64,000 nucleotides of DNA. Origin: CAYVOV01 sp964453525 (GTDB lineage: Bacteria > Chloroflexota > Dehalococcoidia > Dehalococcoidales > UBA2162). How positions within the stretch are numbered: the first letter of the stretch is position 1; each line of letters begins with the position of its first letter. Positions 8,274 through 16,645 of the stretch are shown here, one piece after another. The notes under the pieces are model-generated. The model did not search any database. It was not told the DNA's origin and saw only the letters and a program-made list of their open reading frames with translations. The stretch is from positions 1 to 64,000 of the forward strand of contig CAYVOV010000002.1 of NCBI GenBank assembly GCA_964453525.1, given 5' to 3'. The translations under genes were made by a program, and so were the position numbers.

Positions 8274-8567
8274 TTAACCGTACTGTTTCACCTTGCGGTA
8301 GCAATCGCTACAGTAAACCGGCCTGTCCTGGGTAGGTTCAAAGGGTACCTCGGTCTCCTTACCACACTCGGCACATACAACGGGGAACATCTGGCGTCTG
8401 AAGCTATTGCCTCCAAAACGCTGTGCTTTCCTTGCCTGACGGCATTCGGGGCAGCGCTTCGGCTCATTCTGATAGCCTTTTGACTGGAAAAATTCCTGTT
8501 CTTCAGCGCTGAAAGTAAAGGTAGCTCCACAATCGAAGCATTCGAGTGACTTGTCCTCAAAACTCAT
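8274..8567 (-). CDS. Small zinc-ribbon domain protein
   Basis: This 97-residue protein has two treble-clef-type cysteine pairs in each half: CFDCGATF with CPECRQ, and CAECGKETEVPF with CSDCYRK. Proteins of this kind (probable zinc-binding domain, often annotated zinc-ribbon protein) are common in Chloroflexota and other bacteria, without a proven role; nucleic-acid binding is plausible. The start at 8567 is chosen because GGAGG lies 7-8 nt upstream (GAGAGGAGGTCATCCAATG). A longer upstream reading frame has no ribosome-binding site. Confidence 0.87.
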   Translation of the reverse strand: MSFEDKSLECFDCGATFTFSAEEQEFFQSKGYQNEPKRCPECRQARKAQRFGGNSFRRQMFPVVCAECGKETEVPFEPTQDRPVYCSDCYRKVKQYG

Positions 8568-8739
8568 TGGATGACCTCCTCTCTCAAAAATTTTAGTTAG
8601 AGCCCGGTCATCCAATACTTAATTCGTCAAAAATGATTTATAAAAGCTTGTATAACCTAAACTAGAACCAATAATTTATGATAGCCTGAATATTACCTTC
8701 CTGTCAACTAACAGGCGTGTCTTAAAACTCCTGGCTGTT

Positions 8740-9978
8740 CTATTGTAGTGGCGTAGTTCCAATTTTCCGTTCCCTGTTTATCCACATAAACAGGGAACAT
8801 ACCACGACTACCGCTGCCGTTGCGATGCTGGTAACAGTATATGTAAACTGGAATTTATACCTGTCAATAAGACTGCCGACGAACGGCGTCAGCACTCCGG
8901 AGACGCCGGTACCTGAGAAATAGTAAACACCAAGCACTGTAGCCCGGTGGCGCTGCGGAGCCTTTGAAAAAATATAGCTCTCGGAAGTGGGCATACGCGC
9001 CGTACTCACCAGGCCTATACATACCATAATTACAGCCAGTGTTGCCACATTAGATGCCAGCCCCAACAAATATATTAGCGGTGCGACAAGGATGCTGATA
9101 ATTACCATAATCCTTAGGCTGCCGAAGCGGTCGGCAAAATAGCCGCCAACCGGTGCCGCGACTGCCGCGACTGCCGGCTGAATTGACATGAGCATGGCGG
9201 CTGATGATTCGGACATGCCAAGGCTGTCCACTGCGAAGAGTGAAAGGTAAGATGCTGATGACATTAATAATGTACCGGTCAACACGGTAAGCGCAACAAA
9301 CGGAATCAACTGTCCCCAGCGAACACCGGCAGCAGATTCCGTTATTACCTGTTCGCGACCTTCTTCCCGTGATTCCTGAGCTGCAATACGCCGGATATAC
9401 CTGCCGATAAGGATAAAAAGAACAATACCGAAAATCATTGTCGGAATAGCCACTATGAGGAAGGGACTACGCCAGCCCCAGGCGGCGGCAATCGGCGCCG
9501 CTATAAGCGGCATAACCCACATCGTAGAACTACCTCCGACAAAGTGAATACCCAGTGCCCTCCCCCGGTACTGCTCCGGTACGGAAGCTGAAAGAGCTGC
9601 CGCCGATGCCGGGTGATAGCCGCCTCCCAGCAGAGCCGAAATTATTAGCAGGGCAACAAGCATTGTGAATGAGTTGGTAAAGCCGATGAAAAATCCGGCT
9701 ATCGCAACTCCGGTAACACTGATTAAAATTATAAATCGCGTTCCTATACGGTCGGCCAGCCAGCCGGCAGGGAGCTGGCTGACACCATTGGTTATGGCAA
9801 AAGCGGACATCATCCAGCCCGCCTTTGTGTAGCTGAGACCGAGGTCAGTACGTATCATCGGCATCAGCGGTCTCAGCATAGCGCCGATAACGTGATGGCC
9901 GAAATGAGCAAAGATAAAGAGAGGAAGCAGTCCTGAAAAATACGGGCGGAGATTGAATCTTTTCTTTATGTTTTCCAC
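8740..9978 (-). CDS. Major facilitator superfamily transporter
   Basis: This 412-residue protein has about 12 hydrophobic segments and the MFS loop-2/3 motif GWLADRIGTR, repeated in the second half as GYFADRFGS. The central loop after helix 6 is charged (IGRYIRRIAAQESREEG). It belongs to the same subfamily as the MFS protein at 41738-42886 (both read LPLF-x3-HF-x-HH near the N-terminus and QLP-x-GWLADRIG), which suggests an older duplication. The substrate is unknown. It appears monocistronic. Confidence 0.88.
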   Translation of the reverse strand: MENIKKRFNLRPYFSGLLPLFIFAHFGHHVIGAMLRPLMPMIRTDLGLSYTKAGWMMSAFAITNGVSQLPAGWLADRIGTRFIILISVTGVAIAGFFIGFTNSFTMLVALLIISALLGGGYHPASAAALSASVPEQYRGRALGIHFVGGSSTMWVMPLIAAPIAAAWGWRSPFLIVAIPTMIFGIVLFILIGRYIRRIAAQESREEGREQVITESAAGVRWGQLIPFVALTVLTGTLLMSSASYLSLFAVDSLGMSESSAAMLMSIQPAVAAVAAPVGGYFADRFGSLRIMVIISILVAPLIYLLGLASNVATLAVIMVCIGLVSTARMPTSESYIFSKAPQRHRATVLGVYYFSGTGVSGVLTPFVGSLIDRYKFQFTYTVTSIATAAVVVVCSLFMWINRERKIGTTPLQ

Positions 9979-10252
9979 TGGCAGATGCTCTATTATAAGC
10001 GTCTTCCATGATAATTACAAATACCCCGCCCGATAACAGGTTCGGATTAACAGACATAAACCAGTAGAATGATGAAAGCGACACCGTGGACAGACTTGCC
10101 CGTAGCAACCATCTGATTGCCACCGGCTGTTCACAGCGCCTCAACGTCCGCCCTGCAGGCAAATAATGAAACATTCGAAAAACACTAACAGAGCAGGATA
10201 AACCCACTCTGTTTTTATGTAAAACCACTTAGAGACGCCTGGACTTGATTCC

Positions 10253-10702
10253 TCAGGCGTCCTCCCAGCGATACCGTCTTTTCTTGTTAACCAGTTTATC
10301 AAGGCCGCAATTAAAGCAAATGCCGTTATGGCAGCATATCGTTTCGCCGCATTCCGGGCATATCCACTTCTCCTCTTCTTTTTTCAGAAACCGGCCAATC
10401 CCGTTGTCCCGGATATAATCAAGGTTCTCAATCATGCTCATTCGATAATTTTCACGATAGCGCCTATCAATGTGCCTGAGATTTCTACAGGGGAAGTCCG
10501 GACACTCATAGCAGTATTTCACCTTTCCGTACAGGATTAAATCACACCGTTTCCTGAGGAAAGCACACTGCTTGTCTCTCGGCCGGCAACCAATACAGTA
10601 TGGCGTTTTAACTCCCTTACTTTTCAGGTCATTTTTTGAAGCAAGGTAGCCACTGCATATTGCGCAGTTCATACCACAGGGAGCAATCAGTACTTCTTCC
10701 AT
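10253..10702 (-). CDS. DUF3795-type cysteine-rich protein
   Basis: This 149-residue protein opens with the DUF3795 signature APCGMNCAICSGYLA, then CIGCRPRDKQCAFLRKRC and YCYECPDFPCRNL, and ends with a zinc-ribbon-like CPECGETICCHNGICFNCG. The many Cys pairs suggest bound zinc or Fe-S. The family is common in anaerobes and has no assigned reaction. It starts 33 bp downstream of the stop of the upstream lipoprotein gene, on the same strand. Confidence 0.86.
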   Translation of the reverse strand: MEEVLIAPCGMNCAICSGYLASKNDLKSKGVKTPYCIGCRPRDKQCAFLRKRCDLILYGKVKYCYECPDFPCRNLRHIDRRYRENYRMSMIENLDYIRDNGIGRFLKKEEEKWICPECGETICCHNGICFNCGLDKLVNKKRRYRWEDA

Positions 10703-10735
10703 CTCTTTAAATCCCGGACATGAAAGTATTCATAT

Positions 10736-11620
10736 TTACTGAGTCAGGCTCTGCATCTGAGGAACTATGCTCTCCAGCTCCCGCTGCTGCTCGGTCATTA
10801 ATTCCTGCAACTGGCTATATCGTCCCTCCAGCTCTTTAAATACAGCTACCTGGGAACTCATTTCGTCATACAGTGCCTGTGCTTCTTCCGACATTACGTG
10901 TCCGGCATACTTGCTGTTGAACTCGTCAATAAGGTCCTGATAATCGTTATAAGCTTCCTGATATTCCTGATAGACTTCTTCAGCCTCTTCAATCATCGAA
11001 TTCAATATGCCAGCCCGGACGTTATACTCATACTTGAGTTCCTCGAACCTTTTATATTCCTGCGGATTATCGAAAGACCATCCCGCATAATAAAGCGGAT
11101 TCTCCGTTTTCAGAACGGCCTGCCCGTTTGTTGTTTCCAGTGCCAGATATTCACCGGGAGATATCTCAGCCTTGACCCAGGCATGACTGGAGTCCTGCAT
11201 ATTCAATACTACCTTTTCCACATCTCCGATTTGTATGGCAGCATTGATACCCTGAGCCTGAAGCATATTCCAGACATCCATCGCCATGTCCGCACACACA
11301 AACAGGTCCTTTTTACTGTAGGTATGTGTTTCGTGGTAGTGCTTGACGATATTCCTGGCGGTCTCTTCGGCGGTATCACCAACAAGCCCGGATTCCGCCC
11401 CCAGTTCCATAATCTGCTGCTGTAAAGTACTGGCCTTCGCCTGCGAATCACCAAGTTCATCCTCCAGATTTTCAATCTTTTCTCTGGCAGCTGCAAGCTC
11501 GGTACCGGTTTCACCGGACACTGCCGGAGAGGTCGTACACCCGGTAATAAGACCAGGCAGCAACGTGGCTGCAATTAAAAGTACTAATAATACGCCGTTC
11601 CTTCTCATAACAGTCCGCAA
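10736..11620 (-). CDS. Coiled-coil lipoprotein with transglutaminase-like core
   Basis: This 294-residue protein has a lipoprotein signal (LLPGLITGC, Cys near residue 28), then a coiled coil (about 40-72) and a domain reading DLFVCADMAMDVW, DSSHAWVKAEI and ALETTNGQ, the order and spacing of the Cys-His-Asp/Glu triad of transglutaminase-like thiol enzymes (here C, H and E). The rest, from about residue 190, is a long helical coiled coil rich in Glu, Tyr and Gln. It is probably anchored outside the membrane and may process or cross-link extracellular peptides. The activity is inferred from the motifs only. Confidence 0.75.
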   Translation of the reverse strand: MRTVMRRNGVLLVLLIAATLLPGLITGCTTSPAVSGETGTELAAAREKIENLEDELGDSQAKASTLQQQIMELGAESGLVGDTAEETARNIVKHYHETHTYSKKDLFVCADMAMDVWNMLQAQGINAAIQIGDVEKVVLNMQDSSHAWVKAEISPGEYLALETTNGQAVLKTENPLYYAGWSFDNPQEYKRFEELKYEYNVRAGILNSMIEEAEEVYQEYQEAYNDYQDLIDEFNSKYAGHVMSEEAQALYDEMSSQVAVFKELEGRYSQLQELMTEQQRELESIVPQMQSLTQ

Positions 11621-11896
11621 GTCTCCTTCATTCGATTCGAGACCAAGTATAGCATTATATTGTTTCCACTGACAGTATCAAAAGATTACATTTTCCCATG
11701 TATATCAGACCCGATTGACTAATATTTTAGTATGTGCGGTTTTGGTTGATGAAGCACCCCTCCTTTTTAGTATATATGTTCCCGCCCGCCGCCCTAGAGG
11801 AAGCTAAAAATGACAACCAGATGCAAAAGAAACATGTTATTAAATATCTTGAATGATTGAATACTTTGCAACATTACAACAAATATGTTCTTTACC

Positions 11897-11925
11897 TTGA
11901 CAATTGTTTAAGTATAATGTATATA
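11897..11925 (+). promoter_or_regulatory. Candidate promoter of first SBP gene
   Basis: TTGACA (11897-11902), a 17-nt spacer and TATATA (11920-11925). It would give a leader of about 400 nt before the gene at 12332, spanning the hairpins at 12133-12246. The rest of 11621-12131 is AT-rich and I see no gene in it. Confidence 0.55.
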
Positions 11926-12132
11926 CTGTCAATGAATACACATTATAATTGTCACCACGTGATAATTTGAGGATAATATCTTACAGTGTAGACGCATTTT
12001 GTGTAACCGGATTTCACAAAAGGAAAAACCTAAAGATTATTAATAATACGAGAAGGTTAATAATATCCGGCAAACAAAACTAAACTGTAAATAAGAGAGA
12101 ATATGACGGAGAGTTGGCTTTGCCACGAGATT

Positions 12133-12246
12133 CGATGTTGTTGCAGGTCATATTTGCCAACCTGCAGCAACATCGTCACCTCCTCCAGACCCCCTTGGCT
12201 GCAGCCTTGAGGAAACGTGACCTCACGGAAAGGCCAGCCAAGGGGG
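12133..12246 (+). ncRNA. Structured 5' leader of first SBP gene
   Basis: Two consecutive strong hairpins lie in the 5' leader. The first pairs CGATGTTGTTGCAGGT (12133-12148) with ACCTGCAGCAACATCG (12160-12175), with one G-U. The second pairs CCCCCTTGGCTG (12190-12201) with CAGCCAAGGGGG (12235-12246) around nested CCTT/AAGG and GAGG/CCTC helices, which compete with a CGTGA/TCACG hairpin. No T-run follows. The paralogous SBP genes at 14719 and 41166 also have structured leaders. No known riboswitch class is recognised. Confidence 0.5.
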
Positions 12247-12331
12247 TTAAATAATTTATAACATAACCACTTGAAACACTCAATCAGAAAGTATATAATC
12301 CAAAATAAATGCAAAAAAGGAGGTGAAAAAT

Positions 12332-14140
12332 ATGACTAAAAAGATTGTATGGTTAATAATAAGCAGCCTGATGGCACTGTCGCTGGTGGTAGCATCATGC
12401 GGTCCGGCAGCAGTGGAGGAGGAAGAGGAGGAAGAAGTTGTAATCGGAGAAGAAGAGGAGGAGGAAGAGGAGGAAGAAGAACAGGAGGGATTTTTACCTC
12501 CGGACGTTCCGAAATATGGCGGAACGTTTACCTGGCATCTTCCGACGGATGTAATGGGATTCGACCCCATTTTGAAGCTTCAAATGGAGTGTAAGAGTCT
12601 TTGGATGACCAACGAAGAATTGATGACCGGTGACTGGGCGAAGGGTCCGGCAGGCAGCGGGGAGACCGATTGGACTTCTGGCTTCATTGGCCGCATTGAG
12701 TTACAGACCGGTTCTCTGGCTGAAAGCTGGGAAACGCCTGATAATGAAACGATAATATTTCATACCCGCCCGGGAGTCTACTACGGCCTGAATCCGGATA
12801 GTGAAGCAAGTAAACACGTTAACGGCAGGGAGTTTACAGCCGAGGATGCAGCCTATAGTATCGACCGTAATTTCAATACAACAACGGCTTATTCGTACAA
12901 CGCCTACACCAGGGCAGGGTACGGTCCTACAGATATAGAGGTTGTTGATAAATACACGGTTAAAATCACAGTTCCCCAAACGATGCATGGTCTGATGCTT
13001 CTGGTAATGGGAGACAACATGTTCCAGGTATGCAAGGATGTTACAGAAAAATATGGCGACCAGTCGGACTGGAGAAATCAGGTAGGGACAGGCCCGTTTT
13101 TCCTGGTTGATTACGTTCCCGGCAGCTTGCTGACCTACAAGAGGAATCCCAACTACTGGAGGAAGGACCCTATTCATCCGGAGAACCAGTTACCATACCT
13201 GGACTCCGTAAAGACCCTTATTATTCCGGACACATCCACCCAGCTGGCAGCGATACGCACAGGAAAAATGGACAGGATGTATAACATTTCCTGGGAAGAC
13301 GCAGAAATGCTGATGAAGCAGAGTTCCGACCTGAATTATAAGAAAGTTGTGGCTGCTCCGATACTTCCTGTTATGAGGGTGGATAAACCGGAACTGCCTT
13401 ACTATGACCTCAGGGTCAGGCAGGCAATGAACATGGCAGTAAACCAGCAGGAAATAGTAGATGAATACTACGAGGGCAACGGTATCATGTTTGCTGTCCC
13501 ATATCCTCCCACTCCGACATACTCGGAGATTTTCACTCCACTGGAAGAGCAATCCGAGGACGTTCAGGAGTTATTCACCTACAACCCGGATAAAGCGAAG
13601 GCACTTCTGGCAGAGGCAGGATACCCTGACGGCTTTCAGACCAAGATTGACTGCTCGGTGGTTGATGTGGACTACATTTCTATTATCAGAGAGTACTTGC
13701 TCGCTGTCGGTATAGACATGGAGATTAATCAGTTGGAAGCCGGCGTCTTCCGCAGTGTAGGCAGGGGGAGAACACACGATGAGATGATAACCATGAACTG
13801 TGTCGACTATATTTTCCCCTTCAGGCTGCTTATGGTACGTCAGGAGAGTTTTGATAATCGCGCTTACTTTGAAGACCCGTTTACCCGTGAATCCTATGAA
13901 TCAATTAACGCAGTCATCGGTAAAAATGACGCCGAGGCTAACAGGCTCATCAAGGAAGTAGGCAAATTCTCTCTATCAAAGGCCTGGGGAATATGGATGC
14001 CGGCAAAACACACCTACACCATGTGGTGGCCATGGGTGCAGAACTACCACGGCGAAAGTACTCTCGGTTATGACGGCCAGAACCTTTACATTTACTACAT
14101 GTGGGTAGACACGGACCTGAAGAGGTCAATGGGATACTAA
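12332..14140 (+). CDS. ABC transporter substrate-binding lipoprotein, SBP_bac_5 family, with poly-Glu linker
   Basis: This 602-residue extracytoplasmic solute receptor of the peptide/nickel/opine family has a signal peptide with lipobox LVVASC (Cys23), then a striking acidic tether (two runs of Glu around VVIG, residues about 29-50), then the binding domain starting YGGTFTW and including NPNYWRKDPIHP, DKAKALLAEAGYPDG and the C-terminal MGY. ATG at 12332 is preferred over an earlier in-frame GTG because AGGAGGTGA (12317-12325) sits 6-9 nt upstream of it. No permease or ATPase genes are adjacent, so it must serve a transporter encoded elsewhere. It is a paralogue of the genes at 14719 and 39356-41166. 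Confidence 0.93.
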   Translation: MTKKIVWLIISSLMALSLVVASCGPAAVEEEEEEEVVIGEEEEEEEEEEEQEGFLPPDVPKYGGTFTWHLPTDVMGFDPILKLQMECKSLWMTNEELMTGDWAKGPAGSGETDWTSGFIGRIELQTGSLAESWETPDNETIIFHTRPGVYYGLNPDSEASKHVNGREFTAEDAAYSIDRNFNTTTAYSYNAYTRAGYGPTDIEVVDKYTVKITVPQTMHGLMLLVMGDNMFQVCKDVTEKYGDQSDWRNQVGTGPFFLVDYVPGSLLTYKRNPNYWRKDPIHPENQLPYLDSVKTLIIPDTSTQLAAIRTGKMDRMYNISWEDAEMLMKQSSDLNYKKVVAAPILPVMRVDKPELPYYDLRVRQAMNMAVNQQEIVDEYYEGNGIMFAVPYPPTPTYSEIFTPLEEQSEDVQELFTYNPDKAKALLAEAGYPDGFQTKIDCSVVDVDYISIIREYLLAVGIDMEINQLEAGVFRSVGRGRTHDEMITMNCVDYIFPFRLLMVRQESFDNRAYFEDPFTRESYESINAVIGKNDAEANRLIKEVGKFSLSKAWGIWMPAKHTYTMWWPWVQNYHGESTLGYDGQNLYIYYMWVDTDLKRSMGY

Positions 14141-14170
14141 TATATTAAATTTACGGTCTTACAGACTGAA

Positions 14171-14205
14171 AAAGGGGACTGGAGATAGATACTCCAGTCC
14201 CCTTT
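14171..14205 (+). terminator. Terminator after first SBP gene
   Basis: A 14-bp perfect stem AAAGGGGACTGGAG (14171-14184) / CTCCAGTCCCCTTT (14192-14205) has a 7-nt loop, 31 nt after the stop codon. The T-run is short (TTTGATT). Confidence 0.75.
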
Positions 14206-14383
14206 GATTGACATCGCTCAGTAGCCTATCACTCATTTTATATATTTATATATTCATAGACGTATTTCTGAAAAAACCTGCATTCTCATCTCATATTATT
14301 CTTTTTCTATCATCTATATAGGAATAAAACAGACATTGATGTTATAACTGGTCATACTTTATGTTTAATTATGCGTATTACTA

Positions 14384-14412
14384 TTGACATTTTGCTGAAT
14401 TATCATTAATAT
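14384..14412 (+). promoter_or_regulatory. Promoter of second SBP gene
   Basis: TTGACA (14384-14389), a 17-nt spacer and TAATAT (14407-14412). It predicts a leader of about 300 nt that starts just before the folded element at 14466. Confidence 0.65.
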
Positions 14413-14465
14413 ATTTGGTCAATACATGTATCAGTAGTACATTCATCGGTAAATAAATAGTTGGT

Positions 14466-14589
14466 GCTGGCTCTGCCAGGGGAAACCAGGGTGCTAAGGA
14501 GTGGCAGCTCAGTACTTAGCGTAAATACCAACCATACTCCTCCCGTGTCCGGAGCCCTGGGGGTAATCGGGCTTAGTGGCAGGGCCAGC
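14466..14589 (+). ncRNA. Riboswitch-like structured leader of second SBP gene
   Basis: A continuous 12-bp closing helix pairs GCTGGCTCTGCC (14466-14477) with GGCAGGGCCAGC (14578-14589). It encloses about 100 nt that can form CCAGGG/CCCTGG, GCTAAG (14493-14498)/CTTAGC (14515-14520) and, as an alternative, GGAGT/ACTCC. A long P1 around a multi-helix core with mutually exclusive pairings is the layout of a metabolite-sensing aptamer. It lies about 50 nt after the predicted transcription start and 130 nt before the coding region. It does not match the cobalamin, SAM, TPP or glycine consensus as I know them; GGGGAAACC and CTCCTCCCG faintly recall Moco RNA elements. Confidence 0.55.
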
Positions 14590-14718
14590 AAAGGTGGTGA
14601 TGCTACTGGGAAAAAATAAATAAAATAGCGTAAGACAGTGGTTTAATCCTTTGGAGGTGAAGGAAAACCCGGGACGGGTATCATTTACTCGTCAAATATA
14701 GAAAGGAGGTTTGATGTT

Positions 14719-16542
14719 TTGATAAAGAGAATTGTATGGTTGCTGCTGAGTTGCATGATGGCAATCTCTCTATTGGTGGCATCATGCGGTCCAGCAGCTG
14801 AAGAGGAGGAGGAAGAAGAAGTAATTATCGGTGAGGAAGAGGAAGAAGAAGAAGAGGAAGAAGAAGTTGTAACACCTTCAGGTGAACCTGTTTATGGCGG
14901 GACGCTTTATCTTTGCTCTGCCGTCGATATCCTCAATTTCGACCCGATGGACTGGGTCGGCGGGGGACCCTCTCTTGACCTTACCATGAATAGACTGTGG
15001 GACGGCGACTGGGCAAAGGGCAAGGCCGGCGGCTACGGCACCGGAGAGACGGACTGGGCGACCAGCTACGATGTCCGTGCCCACAAGAGAGGATACATCG
15101 CAGAGACTATTAACTTCGAAATCGACGATGCTAGCGGAATGGGTAAAATCATCTATAAAATCCGGAAAGGCATACACTGGGCATTGAACCCGAACAGCCG
15201 CGCCGCTGTCATCACCAACGGACGGGAAATAAACGCTGATGATGTGGTCTTTTCTCTCAACAGATGTATAACCGACCCCAATGCCAATATCTACCGGTCC
15301 AACCCATTCCTGCGCACTGCCGTCATCACCAAGACCGCGCCGGACACAGTAACGGTAGAAGTTCCCATCGAGCGTGTGCTGGAAGCAGCCAAGCGTTTTG
15401 GTGATTCTACCTTCCCGGTACCCAAGGATGCCATTGAACAACTCGGCAACATCCGCGACTGGAAAGATGCGGTCGGCACAGGTCCTTTCATCCTGACCGA
15501 CTATGTGGTAGCCAGCACAGTAACCCTCAAGAAAAATCCCGATTACTGGCTGAAAAACCCGGTAGGTCCGGGCAAGGGTGACGACCTGCCATACCTCAAT
15601 GAAGTAAAATGGCTGATAATCCCCGATGCTTCGACGAGGCTGGCCGCTTTGAGGACAGGAAAAATAGACCAGCTTTACGACATAACTTACGAAGACGCCA
15701 AACAGCTTAAAGCGGCGGAAGATGAAGGACTTCTCAAGGTAGTACAGGACACCGTTCACGAATTTCCCGCCTACATGAGAACAGACAAGGAGCCTTACAG
15801 CGATGTCAGAGTCCGCCGGGCGATGATGATGGCTATTGACCAGGAAACCATAGAGAGGGACCTGTACGAAAGCTCCGGCAGACTTATCACCTGGCCCTAC
15901 TATTACAGCAAGGCTTACGAGAACCTTTACCTGGGTCTGGATGACCCGGAGATGCCGGCATCTGTGAAGGAGTTGTTTGAATATCACCCTGATAAAGCAA
16001 AGCAATTGCTGGCGGAAGCCGGATATCCTAACGGTTTCAAGACCGAGCTGATATGTAATTCCACGCAGGCCGATTACTATTCGATAATCAAGGATTACTG
16101 GGACGATGTGGGTATCGAACTTGAGCTTAAAGTGGTAGAAGCCGGCGCTCTTCGTGCCGTCCAAACCGGGCGGACCCACGAGCATCTGGTTACCAGCTCG
16201 ACCGGTCCTCCGTCCATCTGGCCAATGCTGATAGTACTGACCGGCGAAGGCTGGCAGAACACCAGTTTGCTTGATGACCCGGTAGTCAACGAGGCGGCTG
16301 CTGAGATAGGCCGAATGGCAATAACCGACGAATTGGGTGCCATGGCCAAGACCAAGGAACTGATGAAGTACGTCCTCGACCAGGCCTGGGTGATTCAGAA
16401 TCCGGACTTCCCCCGGTACGTATTTTACTGGCCCTGGATAAAGAACTACTCCGGTGAGAGAAGCATCGGCTACTTCTGGGTACACTCCTGGCCTCAGTTC
16501 GTCTGGCTTGACGAAGACCTCAGAAAGTCTATGGGTAAATAA
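14719..16542 (+). CDS. ABC transporter substrate-binding lipoprotein, SBP_bac_5 family, with poly-Glu linker
   Basis: This 607-residue paralogue of the 12332 gene has a signal peptide with LLVASC lipobox (Cys23), an acidic linker (Glu runs around VIIG, about 28-48), then the binding lobe from YGGTLYL, with NPDYWLKNPVGPG, DKAKQLLAEAGYPNG and the C-terminal MGK. Translation starts at TTG 14719: GGAGG (14705-14709) is 9 nt upstream, and the nearby ATG at 14714 is out of frame and stops at once. Solute specificity cannot be read. The family binds oligopeptides, nickel, opines or sugars. No permease is encoded nearby. Confidence 0.93.
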   Translation: MIKRIVWLLLSCMMAISLLVASCGPAAEEEEEEEVIIGEEEEEEEEEEEVVTPSGEPVYGGTLYLCSAVDILNFDPMDWVGGGPSLDLTMNRLWDGDWAKGKAGGYGTGETDWATSYDVRAHKRGYIAETINFEIDDASGMGKIIYKIRKGIHWALNPNSRAAVITNGREINADDVVFSLNRCITDPNANIYRSNPFLRTAVITKTAPDTVTVEVPIERVLEAAKRFGDSTFPVPKDAIEQLGNIRDWKDAVGTGPFILTDYVVASTVTLKKNPDYWLKNPVGPGKGDDLPYLNEVKWLIIPDASTRLAALRTGKIDQLYDITYEDAKQLKAAEDEGLLKVVQDTVHEFPAYMRTDKEPYSDVRVRRAMMMAIDQETIERDLYESSGRLITWPYYYSKAYENLYLGLDDPEMPASVKELFEYHPDKAKQLLAEAGYPNGFKTELICNSTQADYYSIIKDYWDDVGIELELKVVEAGALRAVQTGRTHEHLVTSSTGPPSIWPMLIVLTGEGWQNTSLLDDPVVNEAAAEIGRMAITDELGAMAKTKELMKYVLDQAWVIQNPDFPRYVFYWPWIKNYSGERSIGYFWVHSWPQFVWLDEDLRKSMGK

Positions 16543-16574
16543 TCAGTAAAACCAATGGACTGAAATAAGAAGTG

Positions 16575-16604
16575 AGAGGCTGGAGGACCAATCCTCCAGC
16601 CTCT
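16575..16604 (+). terminator. Terminator after second SBP gene
   Basis: A 13-bp perfect stem AGAGGCTGGAGGA (16575-16587) / TCCTCCAGCCTCT (16592-16604) has a CCAA loop, between converging genes. It lacks a clear T-run, so it could instead be an RNA-stabilising hairpin. Confidence 0.6.
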
Positions 16605-16645
16605 TCAGGTATCAACCATCTGAACAGGCACCGGTGCCAGTTATC

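Noticed and set aside
9979..10252. Possible gene in the gap between the MFS and DUF3795 genes
   Set aside because: The only open frame overlaps the MFS gene start and has no ribosome-binding site or recognisable product.
14466..14589. Cobalamin or Moco riboswitch
   Set aside because: Only short stretches resemble those consensus sequences; the helices and conserved boxes do not match in order.
14878..16485. Long minus-strand ORF opposite the second SBP gene
   Set aside because: It is the antisense shadow of a clearly coding gene and has no start signal or homology.
12332..16542. Poly-Glu stretches as assembly artefacts
   Set aside because: GAA and GAG codons are mixed and the pattern is found in three separated paralogues.
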